A DNA stretch of 64,000 nt from Gnetum montanum. Taxonomy: Eukaryota > Streptophyta > Gnetopsida > Gnetales > Gnetaceae. The notes under the pieces are model-generated. The model saw only the letters and a program-made list of their open reading frames with translations, searched no databases and had not been told where the DNA came from. The stretch's first letter is position 1. Each line of letters starts with the position of its first letter. Location: NCBI GenBank assembly GCA_015680685.1, contig MNCI01029129.1, positions 1 to 64,000 of the forward strand. Direction: 5' to 3'. Made by a program: the position numbers and the translations under genes. This document shows positions 23,267 through 34,563 of this stretch, piece by piece.

Positions 23267-24739
23267 TTGACACCTAGAGGAATCCACCCGAGAGGCATCG
23301 ACAAAGAAGTACAAAACACCACGAGTAACTTGGCATCCAACACCGTCCATTGGGAACCTGGCTAGATGTCATCGCACCATGCTCAGAAGTACATTGGATT
23401 GAAAAACAAAGTTTTGAAATGCATGCGAAGAAGGTTATGATTGTGGAATCGAGGATTGACCAAGGGATTGTTTTGTTCAACTACGAGAGAGGAATGCTCT
23501 TGTGAACAAGTCATGTTGGCCCTTTTCGATAGCCAATATCTAGCAAACTTGGGACCAAGGCATGAGAGGTGCGTCCTTTGGAGGAACGAGACTCTTGTAT
23601 CATGTTTAAGAGGGACCATTTTAAATAGCCAAAGCCACATGATAAGGTGGTGTGTTATGATTTTTTGAGACATGAGTGTTTTCTTTCAAGACAACTGCCT
23701 TCCTGCTTGGGGCTTGTATGGGAAGAGCGAATGGCCTTATGATGTATTTTGCTCTTTGGTTTTTTTTTTAATTTTTTTCTCTATTTTTCATTTTTGACAA
23801 AGAGCATTTTTTTAGTATTGTACTCATGCTCGTGTGCTTGTAATTGTATCATATGCTATGTTGTGTTGCAGGTTGCAATTGCCTAGAGAGTCACAGTATG
23901 CAACAGTGTGGTTCAAGTTTCGAGGTGAATGAGTTGTATCCAATAGGTGTAACTAAGTAGGACAGGGAGGACATGTTGGAGAACAAGGGATGCATCAGGA
24001 ACTAGGAATGTACTCATGAGCAGATCGATTAACTTGGTTGCGTGCATCGGGAACAATGTGGTACCTTGTCACCGTGATCAGGTGCATCCATGCGCGAACA
24101 CCTCAGAGTGTTATCCTACAAAAAAATTCCAAGAGGACAAGAAAACCACAAGTTACTTAGTATAAAACACTTTAAACATGAATACAACCGATGGGATGGA
24201 GGCACCATGTTAAACTTCAGGAAAATAGAACAAACAACATCAGTGTCATTAGAGTCCATGTGGTGAATCATGCAGCAAGTTTTGGATGAAGACAAGTCAT
24301 TAATTGTAGCAACAGATCAATGGGCTAGTGATAATGTTGCTAGTTTATAGTCTTAGCAGACTATCATGGATTAGTTTTACGTCATAACCCTTTGGACTTT
24401 GCCATTTTAGCATCGTAGCAGATGGTGCAGTGCTAGTTTATAGTCGTGGTGGACTGTGAAGAGGCAAGCTAGTTTATAGTCTTAGTAAACTCTAGTAGAT
24501 AAGTGTGGTAGTTTAGTGTCATGCCAGACAGAACTTTGTGGTGTTAGTTTATCATCATAATGCTAGGATGTATCTGTGGTATTAGTTTACCTTCATGATC
24601 CCAGGACGCATTTGTGGTATCAATTTACTGTCATGATGCTAGGACATTCTATGGTGCTAGTTTTAAGTCATAGCTCCAAGATGTTCTGTGGTATCAATTT
24701 TAGGTTATGATTCCAGGATCGAAATGCACCTTAAGCTCA
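23267..24739 (-). other. TAT-1 3' UTR with tandem motif array
   Basis: No gene is supported between the integrase stop and the polypurine tract. 24320-24720 holds about ten variants of a 35-45 base unit, tagtttatagtcttagcaga / tagttttaagtcatagctcc. 23757-23810 is pyrimidine-rich on the plus strand. 23267-23400 and 24060-24165 match TAT-2. Tat-lineage 3' UTRs are known to be hypervariable and to carry tandem repeats. Confidence 0.65.
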
Positions 24740-26599
24740 TTAGACGTAGAATGGTTTTAGGTACATATGATTTGTAGGGTTGGCGAACTTATTTCTGTCC
24801 ATGTTGATGATTTTGAATGCCCCATTTTCATATGCCTTAGTGACAAGTAAGGCCTTTCCTAGTTGGCTAAGAATTTGTCCGAGTGATCATGGACCATCTT
24901 AAGGACAAGGTGACCTTCTTTGATTGGACACTTTTGTACATCGTGTTGATGTCGCCGTTGTTGTTGCTTTTGGTACCACTCAATTTGATCCAGCATGCAT
25001 GTACGTTCCTCCTCCACCGAGTTAAGGTTAACAATGCATAGTTCATCATTTTGGCCTTCATCGAGGAGTCCATAGAGAGTGATCCACAACAAGGGTACTT
25101 GTAACTCTAGAGGTAAAACAACTTTTGATCCATAAACAAGACTATAGAGTGTTTTACCTGTAGACATTTGATGTATTATTCAATATGCCCATAGCGCGTA
25201 AACTAGTTGTTCATGCCATCTTCTTTTGCTCTAATGAAGCATTTTCTTGAGTATCGTGATCATACTTTTATTTTTGGATTCTACTTAACCATTGCTTTAT
25301 GGGTAGTATGGTGATGAGAATGAGTGTTTGATTCCTAGGCTGTCATAGAAGTTTTTGGTTTCGGCACTATTGAACTCTAGCCCGTTATCGGTGATTATGG
25401 TCATTAGGACACCAAAACGAGTTACAATATTTTTCAATATAAAATTACACACTTTTTTGGATGTGTTCTTCCTAAGGGGGATAGCTTCTACCCATTTTGT
25501 GAAGTATTCTGTTGCAGTGATGATGAAGCTATGTCCTGCTGAAGATGGGGCAGTTATCGGTCCAACGATATCTAACCCTCATTTCTGAAAAGGCCATGTG
25601 ATTTGTGCTATATGCAACTCATTAGGTGGCACATGTATTAAATTACCATGCTTATGATAGATGTTCCATGTTTTGACCTTGGAGAAATAATCGTACTCCA
25701 TATGTGGCCAATAATAGCCTAAACGTTTGATTTCCGTTGCCATTGCCTTAGGCGCTATATGTCCTCTACAAAGTCCTTCATGAACTTGCTCCATGATAGT
25801 GTGACCATCAATGTTGCTAACGCACATAAAAAAAATGCCTTCATAGGATCTACGACATAACATGTCTTCGATTAATGCATATTTTCGAGAACGTTTTCGC
25901 ACCACATCCTTTTGAGCATTTGTTAGATGTTGTGGTGGTTCACCATGTAGAAGGTACTCTTTTATGTCATCATACCATTCCATTGCATGTGTGTTTCTAA
26001 TGGATGGTATAATTATTTCATCGGGAGTGTCAGTTACAGGTTTAGCACAATTCATTATGGAACTAGAAAACGCATGAAACATGTCAGGTGTCATGTTTAA
26101 GGCTAGTGTTGTGAGTGCATCTGCGATGGTATTTTCGTTCCTAGGAACATGTTGCACATCTATTTTTGTTAACTATTTCAGCAAGTGTTTAGTTAATTCA
26201 TAGTATGGTTGTAAATGTGAGGCTTTGCATGCGAAAACATCCATGACTTGATTGATTACCAGCTGTGAATCACCTTGAACTACGAGCTGTGTGATTCCTG
26301 AAGCTAGTGCTACCATAAGACCTCTAAGAAGACCTTCATACTCTGCCACGTTGTTGGTACAAGGGAAGTTTAATTGATAGGAAGAGGTTTGAATGTCTCT
26401 AGAGGGATAAGTGATGATGGCTACAGCACTTCCTCCTCAGGAGGTTGATGCTCCGTCAAAGTATAAGATTGCATCGTAGTTTTTGGGCACAATGTCTATG
26501 GTGTTCACATTCTCATCAGAGAACTCAAGGTTGATCATTGCTTGGTCTTGTGTCAATGAGGCAGTCATTTGATTGACTATTACTTGACCCTTTGTGGAA
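24740..26599 (-). pseudogene. TAT-1 second RNase H and integrase
   Basis: From 26599 down, the extra RNase H of Tat elements is read (FPCTNNVAEYEGLLRG, then VPRNENTIADALTTLA at about 26148). The integrase follows: a zinc-finger region with HEGLCRGHIAPKAM, then a segment where the two zinc-binding Cys are replaced (KTWNIYHKHGNL); a core with the first Asp in DIVGP, the second in TDNG (about 25381-25392) and Glu in VESKNKS; then a C-terminal region ending at 24740. Catalytic acidic residues survive, but the lost cysteines and TAA/TAG stops mean it is dead. RNase H removes RNA from hybrids; integrase inserts the cDNA. Confidence 0.8.
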
Positions 26600-28271
26600 G
26601 ATTAAGCTATGTAGTGTAGGTCAAACTCAGCAATCATTGCCTTCCATCTAGCTATCCTGCCTGATTCATAAATGTTATTGGTGATAGCTCTGAGCACATT
26701 GTCTTTGCAAATAATGTTGACTTGATTATGTAAGAGATAATGTCACCATTTCTTCAAGGAAAAGATAAGGGCTAAACATGACCTCTCCACATCATTGTAC
26801 CTCTGTTCGTGGGCCACTAAGGCATGGCTTAGGCAGTAGACAAGGATTTCGGTTCCATCTTCTCATTTCTGACAAAGCATAGACACAATAGATGAATCTG
26901 ACATCGCAAGGTAAATGTAGAAGGGTTTGTTGTTCTGTGGGGGATGAACTATCAGTAGTTGAGCTAGCACCGTTTTGATGTTCTCAAAGGCCTCCTAGCA
27001 TTGTTGAGTCTAATGAAAATGGGCATTTTTATGCAATAAATGCTACATGGGTCTCAACTTGTCCATTAATTTTTCAATCAAGTGTCTAATGAATTGCAAT
27101 CTACCTTGTAGACCACGTAGTTCGGTGAGGTTTCTAGGTGGTTTCAAATTTGTTATTGCCTTAACCTTATCGGGATCTACTTGTATCCTTGTTTCAGATA
27201 CTATGAATCTGAGCATTTTGCCTATTTTGACTCCAAAAACACATTTCTTCGGGTTAATTCTAAGCTCATACTTGAGACAACGTTTAAGTACCAAGTCTAA
27301 ATTGTTGACGTCTTGCTCAATTTTATTTGACTTGAATGCGATGTCGTCTACATAATCATTGAGTGAATTAAGCATATAATCACTAAAGATGTAAGTCATT
27401 GCTTGCTGATATGTGGCATCGGCATTTTTTAGACTGAATGGCATCATTGTATAACAGAATGTGCCCCATGGTGTCATGAAGGTTATCCTAGGCTGATGTT
27501 CTAGGTTGATCCTAATCTAGTTGTATCCCAAGAATCTGTCCATAAAGAACAACAACGCATGCCCAGTAGTTGAATTAACAAGTTGATTGATACTAGGTAG
27601 GAGGAAGTCATCTTTTATTATTGCTACATTGAGGTCATGGAAGTCAATGCATAGGAGAATGCTCCCATTCTTCTTTGCAACTACAACCATGTTGGACACC
27701 AAATTGGCATAGTCAATAGCTCGGATGAAACCAGCTTGGTAAAGTTTCTGATTTCATTACGAACTATCAGCGCTACCTCAGGTCTAACCTTTCGTGGCTT
27801 TTGTTTCACTGGTCTGAGTTTCGAATCAAGGATGATGTTATGTTGGACTATTCGAGGGTATAGTCTTGGCATATCAATATAGGACAAAGAGAATTCTTTT
27901 ATGTTGTCTTTCAGCACTTGAGCTATGTCACTGGCTAGTTGTGCATTCAATAGAGTACTCAATTTTAATATTTTAACTTCACCATCAGACATAGTAATGG
28001 GAACTTCGGTGAGGGGATCTTCAATGATGTTATCAACCTCTAAGTCTAGATTTTTCATCATTCCCTTAAAGCAATCAAGTTTCTCTTGGGTTGATGCCAT
28101 GAAATTCTCATAAGTTGATGAGTCTAGATCAGTGGACTCTAGATTAATCTCTCTTTTGATGGCTCCATGTGGTCCATTGATAGACAACGTTGTTAGGAGG
28201 TTCTTGTTATCCATGTGGTCACTCTTGCCAATTTGAATGGGGAGTAATGTGAGTGAAGGTTTAGTCGCCAT
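26600..28271 (-). pseudogene. TAT-1 reverse transcriptase and first RNase H
   Basis: The frame opens near 28271. The pre-polymerase linker includes MPRLYPRIVQHNIILDSKLR and a Lys/Arg-rich KQKPRKVRPEVALI, typical of Tat elements. The polymerase shows VVVAKKNGSILLCIDFHDLN (27680-27620), GHALLFFMDRFLGYN and PWGTFCYTMMPFSLKNA; its YVDD catalytic motif is at 27343-27354. The classical RNase H then follows down to about 26600. One frame change near 27700 and several stops interrupt it. In intact relatives this follows protease in one polyprotein; here 6.2 kb separates them. Confidence 0.85.
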
Positions 28272-28776
28272 TCATATGTAATTAATTTCATGTCTAAATG
28301 TAACGAAGGCATGCAATGAGTATTTTATTGTGCTACATAGACGCATGGAAGTTTTAGGCTTTACCAAGCCATGTATGATAGTTTTAGGCCTTATCGGGCC
28401 CTGTATGGTAGTTTTAGACCTTACTAGGCCCTATATTTATGATTCGCATGCATGCTAGTATTTTCATTTTTAATATTTTTCTTGGATTTTGCAGTTTTTA
28501 ATAGTTTTTTATACCTGGGTTACTTTGCAAAACTTAATAAATATGAGAGAAATAAACAGAAGTAGCTACTTTAGGAGCACAAGAATAAAATACAATAGAA
28601 TAAGGTAAAAATAAATAATAGGATAAAGGTCAAGGCACCACATGAGCATGAGTAACTGGGCGTAGCATAAGTTAGAGGACCAGTGCATATCGTGTGCATA
28701 GCGTGAGTAACCAGAAACCCAACACAGCGTGAGTAACCAAGAATGTGAGCGACTAGGAAGACTTAGTGCAAGGAGG
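28272..28776. repeat. Motif array and spacer between TAT-1 pol and the cargo gene
   Basis: Three tandem units of tagttttaggccttatcggg lie at 28340-28440. They belong to the same family as the arrays at 24320-24720 and 34405-34560, so the cargo cassette is bracketed by related repeats. 28450-28640 is AT-rich. Further on, gcgtgagtaac-type repeats begin at about 28640. No gene is seen before the likely cargo start at 28777. Confidence 0.55.
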
Positions 28777-28910
28777 ATGAAGGGCAAGAGAAAATAGGAA
28801 CAAGGGAAGGGGAAGAAGAAAGCATGCTTGGCATTTGTGGAGGAGAGTAGGGAACTACTCCAATGCCTTTCACAACCAGGGGTTTCTTCGTGGGTTGGAA
28901 CCCTACGCAG

Positions 28911-30549
28911 GTTTATTTCTTTCCTCCTTCTTATTTTTTTTTGTAGCATAACATCAATAAGTGGTAGCGTGAGTTATGAGAGCTATGGATTTTGGGTGTT
29001 TTTGGATGATTTCTGGTTATGTTGAGAGTGATTGCATTTCCTCCTTGCGTTCTAGGGTGTTTGTGTTCCATTTAAATTCATAATTGCAACATGAGTTCTT
29101 GAGATTGTAGCGTGAGTTGCCCTTAGCGTGAGTGGCCCTAAAAAAATCATGTTTTGATGCATTTTTTTGTAGTTTTGATGCATTTTTGGTGCATTTTGGG
29201 GATCTATTGTTTCGATTCTAGATTTGGAGCTACTATTTTTATTCTTGTTGCTGGTTTTGAGCCAATGTGAACAACATGGGGCATGCCTATAGGTAGCGTG
29301 AGTTGCAAGGATTGCCATGTTTTTGGGTATTTTTAGGTGAGTTTTGGTTGGGAGAACCAGGGTTTTGAATTTCTGTTTATTGTGACATAAATTTTAGGGC
29401 TGCATCTCTAGTGTTAGTTGTAGGGCTATTTGAAATATAGCATGTTCTGGGGCCTTTTAGACCACAGTGTGAGTTACTGGCCTCCAAACTAGGACGTGAG
29501 TGATTGGTTCCTACTGTAGCATGAGCTCGTGCATTATTAATTTGAAATGTGATTACTCATTAATGTTTCCCCTCTTTGTCATCGTGAGTTACTGTATTTA
29601 ATTGTTAGTGTGGGGAATTGGACAAGGGTAGCGTGAGTAACTATTCTTATTACAGCGTGAATACCTGTGAGCGTTACTCAATGTGAGTAAATACCTGTGA
29701 GCATTACTCAGCATGCGTAATGCCTTTTTCTTGGCAACATGAGGGGTTTTCTTCGGCATGGTGAACTGCTATTGGTAGTGTTAGTGACTGCCTTGCAACG
29801 TGAGTTAGTGTTGGTGAGGTGATCAGCTGCCTTGGTATTGCATCATGAGCTAACTTTGAGGTTCGTGCTACAAGAAAATTACAACATGAGGTAACCATCG
29901 TGTAGCATTAGCTGCTACCTTGGCAACATCAGGCATTCTATTGGCTACATGAGACAATGTTTTGGCCTTGCAGTTGCTTTGGTAGCATGAGTTCTTCCCA
30001 CATACAACGTGAGTGACTGTCAAGTACAGCGTGAATTGTTGTCTTCAATTGTAGTTGCAATGTTACCAGTATCTACTGCAGTGTGAGTAACCCTCATTGT
30101 CGCATGAGTTATTTATCTTAGTAGCGTGAGTTACCTTTATCGTGAGCTACTACCATCTTTAGTTGTAACACAATTGATTTACCATGTGCAACATGAGTTT
30201 CTCCTATGTGCGGTGTGAGCTATAGGATTTAAAATAGTGTAAACTATGTGGTACTTTTCACTTGCAGGTGTGATGATTTTTGATAACTTGNCTATGATAA
30301 TGGACAATAGCACCCTTGGTTTGAGCCAACATGGTACNTTTAAAGTTGGTGTTACCTAGTGGATTCTAATGTTCCCCATTGAGCATTAGATGCACTAAAC
30401 AAATACTAGAGTTCTTGTCCCAAGGGGTAGCCTTGCATGTGCATTGAATGTTATTTACTCATTAGGTTTATTTACTTATTTGTTTATTTTTTTATTTTAT
30501 ATGTTTTATACGTTTTAAGTTACTTACTTAAGGTTCTAGCCCTATGCAG
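28911..30549 (+). repeat. Cargo intron 1 with dense GTGAGT repeat
   Basis: The word agcgtgagttac and close variants recur from about 28640 to 30240. By eye there are about 15 exact GTGAGT and as many one-base variants. In the sense of the cargo gene GTGAGT is a strong 5' splice-site match. The interval lies between a donor at 28911 and an acceptor (ctatgcag) ending at 30549. Two N occur at 30291 and 30338. An additional acceptor-like cttgcag at 30267 does not lead to a phase-matching NIF exon. Confidence 0.55.
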
Positions 30550-32505
30550 GGGACTTAAGCCCTTTCTTTTGGTGGTGGAACTCATGGGTGTATTGTCATG
30601 GTTTGGCCCCTTGGAGCCCAACGCACCTGGTCATGACATGGAGATCGATTCACAAGGGTTGTGGTTTTCTCCAGGCTCTAGTGAATTCTATCGTTTATCC
30701 TGCAGGGTTTCAGCATGGTCATATGGTCTCATCTAAGTGAAAAATTAGCTCATAGTGTTGTTGAGACCATACTGCCTGGCTCATCCCATGACATATTGGC
30801 CTTCATTGTTGATGTGTACAAGGGATTATTTAAAGTTGATGGAGGCCCTATCGAAGGTCCTTGATCTACCCATCCTCTTACTCGTGTTTGGGAGCTACCA
30901 TTTTGTAGCCACTACAATAGTAGTAACACCCTTTTCCTAGCTTTCCATGTACATACATTGTTCCAAAATCCACCTGGAAAAGTGTACAGGGTGGATAGGT
31001 AAGCTCTTTTGATTTATCTTTATCTTGTTTGCTTTGGTGTTATCCTGTTGTTTATGTTTGATTATCTTTTCCTTGGTAGGCCTTGTTTTGATGAGCATGG
31101 AATGATGATGGACTTGACTTAACACGTACAGCCTTGGAGACTTTCATAGTGGGCCCCACTCTCTGTGGTACCATGTTGGCTCAAACCAAGGGTGCTATTG
31201 TCCATTATCATGAGTATTTTTCCAGGGCTTTTGAACGTTGTGAACCTCGTGGGTGGCTACATGAAGATTGGTCCCGTAATGGACCCACTTTTCCTCAAGC
31301 GGTTGATTCAATGTCAAGTGTGCCTGATCCATTTGCTAATGATAAGTGATTGTATTCTAAGCTTCATTTTTATCTTTCCTACCCCATTTTTTATCATGAT
31401 GTTGATCTTTTGTTTACCATGTTCTTGTAGTGGATATTACCCCTGGTAGGGTTACCATCGTGTTTGGACGTACTGAGGGTACCTTGTTCATGAAGTACAG
31501 GGAGATAAAAGATTCGCAATGGTGGTTGCATGCAAAGGCACCTCAACATGTTATCACTTGCCTTACCGAGGCTACTTATTTTAGCACGCGAGTCCAGGGG
31601 GTTAAGGTTGTAGTCCATTTGATAGCCAAATTCTTTTCAAATCTCTTTGGTGTACCGGTAGATGGTGTTAAAGTGGCAGTGGACAAGGTGAATAGAGAAG
31701 GCTACATGATTAAGGATCTTGAGGAATGGCTAGGTGTGTCACAGGGTTCCAAGGGCTTCCCTATGCAAGTGGACTCTAAAGTAATGAAAGTGAATTTGTT
31801 GTATCCATTGTTTAGAGCACACGCATTTTCCAAGTCTCTATCTTAAGTGAGAACTCTTAGGGTAGAGCCCACACATATCATGCACTCGATTCTATTAACT
31901 AGCATGCATTATAATTGGGGACATTTCTTGGTTTTAGGCTTCCATGGGGAGATTGTCAGATTGTGTTCTAACGTGAATGCATAGTCCCATTTCACTTTTG
32001 CATTCTTTGCAGGCTACCTTCGTAGATTCACCGAGTTCCTAGTGGTCCATAAAGATAGTCAATATGTGTTGAGGGACCATGCACAAATATCTCACCCTTG
32101 GATCCATCACCTATTCGTCCTTACCAGGTCTCAAGATGTCCCCAAAGGTATTGAGGAATTAGTCTCCATTGCAATAGGGGGTGTTGCTAGTCATTCCCAT
32201 CATATGCATGATAGCATAGGTTCAAAACCACCTAGGTTGCGCACCACTTCCAAGAGAGCTAATCATGTGATCAAGGAGACGATTGGGAAGGCTAAGTTTA
32301 AGGTATAGAGACTTGATCATCCTAGGGGATCTGGTCCAAAGACTAGACCACCAAGAGAAAAATGCATTAAATTCACATTTCCAGAATGAGGTAAGTATAC
32401 TTTATTTATTGTTAGTGTTTTTATCTTACCTTTTGGTTTTATTTACTTATTTAAACTGGTATAGTTACCATGTCATGTTAACTTTGAATTTATGGATGTC
32501 ATCAG

Positions 32506-32790
32506 AGGAAACCCCTGAAAGAGAAAGGATGGAATCAGCTCCAGTGGTTGAACCAAAATTGATTCCCACCAAGCTGAATGAGGAAGAGGAAGAAGAGACC
32601 CATGGAGAAGTGATCGAAGAGATTCCTATCTCCTTAGAAGGAGGTAAGGAAGAAGCCATGGAAAAAAATCTCACCAAGGGTTCAAATGTCCTTAATCATT
32701 CTAGTGAAGAGAGAGAGATGTTTGATGGCTACTTTGAGGGGTCATTACACCTTGATGACCCACTTGAGTTGACCAACCAAGGGATTTTCG
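32506..32790 (+). pseudogene. Cargo gene acidic exon (exon 6)
   Basis: The exon begins after atcag and ends before gtatgt. It encodes ETPERERMESAPVVEPKL, then a run of acidic residues (LNEEEEEETHGEVIEE) and a Ser/Asp-rich end. Incoming phase (one base from the previous exon giving Glu) and outgoing phase both match neighbours. No domain is recognised; it probably acts as a linker between the unknown region and the coiled coil. Confidence 0.6.
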
Positions 32791-33175
32791 GTATGTTTTA
32801 TTTCTTGCTCTATGATTCCTATATATATATATTTGTGGTTTTGACTAGTTATGATGATTTTTGTTGATACAAGAATTAGGTGTTGAAACCTCAGAGGCTC
32901 ATAATCATTGGATAGAAGTACCGAGATTGCGAACTATAGTTGAAATGACAACTCAAGCTGGTCCAAAATCCACAAATGAACCTAAACCATGGCTTGAAAT
33001 GCCAAACAAAGTGGACTTTGTTACAAGCATTGTCAATGATGTGGTATCTCATTTACAAGAAGCTGATCCTGAATTAGGTATGAACATGTGATGTGTAACG
33101 TCAAATGACCTGAGTTAATTCATTGTGTTTATTTGATTTTTCATTGGCTAATTTGTGTGCTTCTTGTATTGGTAG

Positions 33176-33954
33176 GTGCCAAGTTTCAATGGGACCCCTC
33201 CAAGGCAACCCATGTCGATGCTCTACCTGAACTTCCTGAAGATATTGGGCAAGTTTCTAGAAATATTTATGATTCAGTCGTGGGTTATGTGGTTCAAAAT
33301 GCCAAATCTCTCTAGACTTGCAGGCATTCTATTGAACATTTATGGTAGAAAGTTCAATCGGCAAAAAAGAATATTGCCAAGCTAACAAAAGAGAGAAATG
33401 ATTACAAAGCCCGTTATGATTTCACATCTGCTAGGTTGGCTGGTGAGAGTACTTGGCATACTTCTGAGATCATCTATGCTTGTTATTGGAATGTCCTAAA
33501 TAGCAAGGTACAAGTGATGCAAGAGCTAGCTAAATAAAGGGCCTAAATTGATTTGTTGAATCGAAAATGTCAGGATTGGAAATCCTTCACCACCAAAGTA
33601 CGTAAATGGGGCTAGGACCAGAAAGATCACAAATACCAGTACAAGAAGTGTCTAAAAGAATAGTCCATTGAATGTCATCGATTGGAGATGTTTGTTGAGG
33701 AATTGGACTTGCATACTCCCTATGATCAATTTTTTGAATGTACGGTAGTGGAGGGGTCTCCTAATCGGTCCATCACTACTACCTCTAGGGAAGCTTCAGT
33801 AGGCCAATTTCCTCTTAAACATCCTTCCTGGACATTAGTGGACAAAGGTAAAACTATAGCCAATGTTGATTTAGGTCTCAAAGAAGATTGGTCGTGCATG
33901 CCAGAAGAAGAGATTCTTCGTCATATAGAATTTGGTCTTAGACCTTTTTCTCTT
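33176..33954 (+). pseudogene. Cargo gene coiled-coil exon (exon 8)
   Basis: The exon lies between attggtag and gtaagt borders with matching phase. The first third is KFQWDPSKATHVDALPELPE. The middle is a long Lys/Glu/Gln/Leu-rich coiled coil (VQSAKKNIAKLTKERNDYK, LNSKVQVMQELAK), and the end is DWSCMPEEEILRHIEFGLRP. All six in-frame stops are TAG or TAA where Gln suits the coil, and none is TGA. A Gly/Asp/Pro tail (GHGGDQGSPSGVTPDDEE) follows in the last exon. Confidence 0.65.
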
Positions 33955-34153
33955 GTAAGTTTTTCAGTCTTGTAACTTTTCTTGTTGTTTTCAGTTAGTT
34001 TTTTAATATCCTTTCTATGTTTACTAATTAGTTTTTTTTTTTGTACTTTTGTCATTGTAGGGTCATGGTGGTGATCAGGGCAGCCCCAGTGGAGTGACGC
34101 CGGATGATGAAGAGAAGTTTGGGGATCAGCCCCCTCCTAGCACTGATGCCTAG

Positions 34154-34563
34154 TTTAGCTTGGTACTCTTGTTAATCTTGTCATTTTTTTTGTTGTAATT
34201 TATTTTTTTTTTGACAATGAATGGGAACATGTAACATGCTCATGATATAATACAATATGTTTGCAAAAAAAAAAATTGTGTGGATGTAAGAAGAATGATA
34301 GTGATGTGGACAAAATGTAAAGCAAAATCGTAATGTGTAAAACATAAATTATGGCTAAGAATGTAAACAAGATATCTGATTTTGATGAAACTAAAATGCA
34401 GTGTAATCTAGTTTAAGGCCATTTCAGGCCACGCACATCAGTTTAAAACCATGACAGATTGTTGTACTTGCGTTATGAAAGAGGGGAACTATTTTTTGGG
34501 TAGTTTAACGTCATTTCGAACGCATGGTAGTTTTACGTCATTTTGGACGCATGGTAGATGGTG
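34154..34563. repeat. Spacer and motif array between cargo gene and TAT-1 protease
   Basis: After the cargo stop come T-rich sequence (34180-34215) and an A-run (34265-34275). Units related to the 28340-28440 array follow at 34405-34560 (gtagtttaacgtcatttcga, gtagttttacgtcattttgg). No gene. Confidence 0.55.

Larger units (their letters stand above)
28777..34153 (+). pseudogene. TAT-1 antisense cargo gene: NIF/FCP1-like HAD domain plus coiled coil
   Basis: This spliced plus-strand gene runs opposite to its host element. Proposed exons: 28777-28910 (Lys-rich start), 30550-30998, 31080-31412, 31431-31845, 32013-32390, 32506-32790, 32874-33077, 33176-33954, 34061-34153 (stop TAG). GT-AG borders keep phase at most joins. 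Exons 2-3 match plant NIF-type phosphatase-like proteins: KPFLLVVELMGVL (for the nucleophile strand LLVLDLNGLL), FSMVIWSHLSEK (for F-x-V-x-W-S-S) and YNSSNTLFLA..FQNPPG (for YNESNTLLLDDSPYK..NPP). The catalytic Asp is Glu and the DDSPY motif is lost. A frameshift lies near 30695. The rest (31431-32390 unknown, 32506-32790 acidic, 33176-33954 coiled coil) I do not recognise. TAT-2 carries the same gene. Confidence 0.7.

Noticed and set aside
23441-23673. Overlapping open frames on both strands after the TAT-1 3' LTR
   Set aside because: The region is conserved with TAT-2 only as non-coding 3' UTR, and the frames are not kept.
28640-30240. CRISPR-like or host satellite array
   Set aside because: The units are degenerate, without uniform spacers, and confined to one element intron.
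30268-30441. Possible cargo exon after cttgcag at 30267
   Set aside because: It opens only with several stops replaced, and TAT-2 joins exon 1 directly to the HAD exon in the phase that fits 30550. I treat it as intron sequence.
31134-31349. Alternative reading frame of cargo exon 3 (ETFIVGPTLCGTMLAQTKG)
   Set aside because: The neighbouring exon phases at 30998 and 31431 fit the other frame, which also leads into MDITPGR. The alternative cannot be excluded because the copy may be frameshifted.
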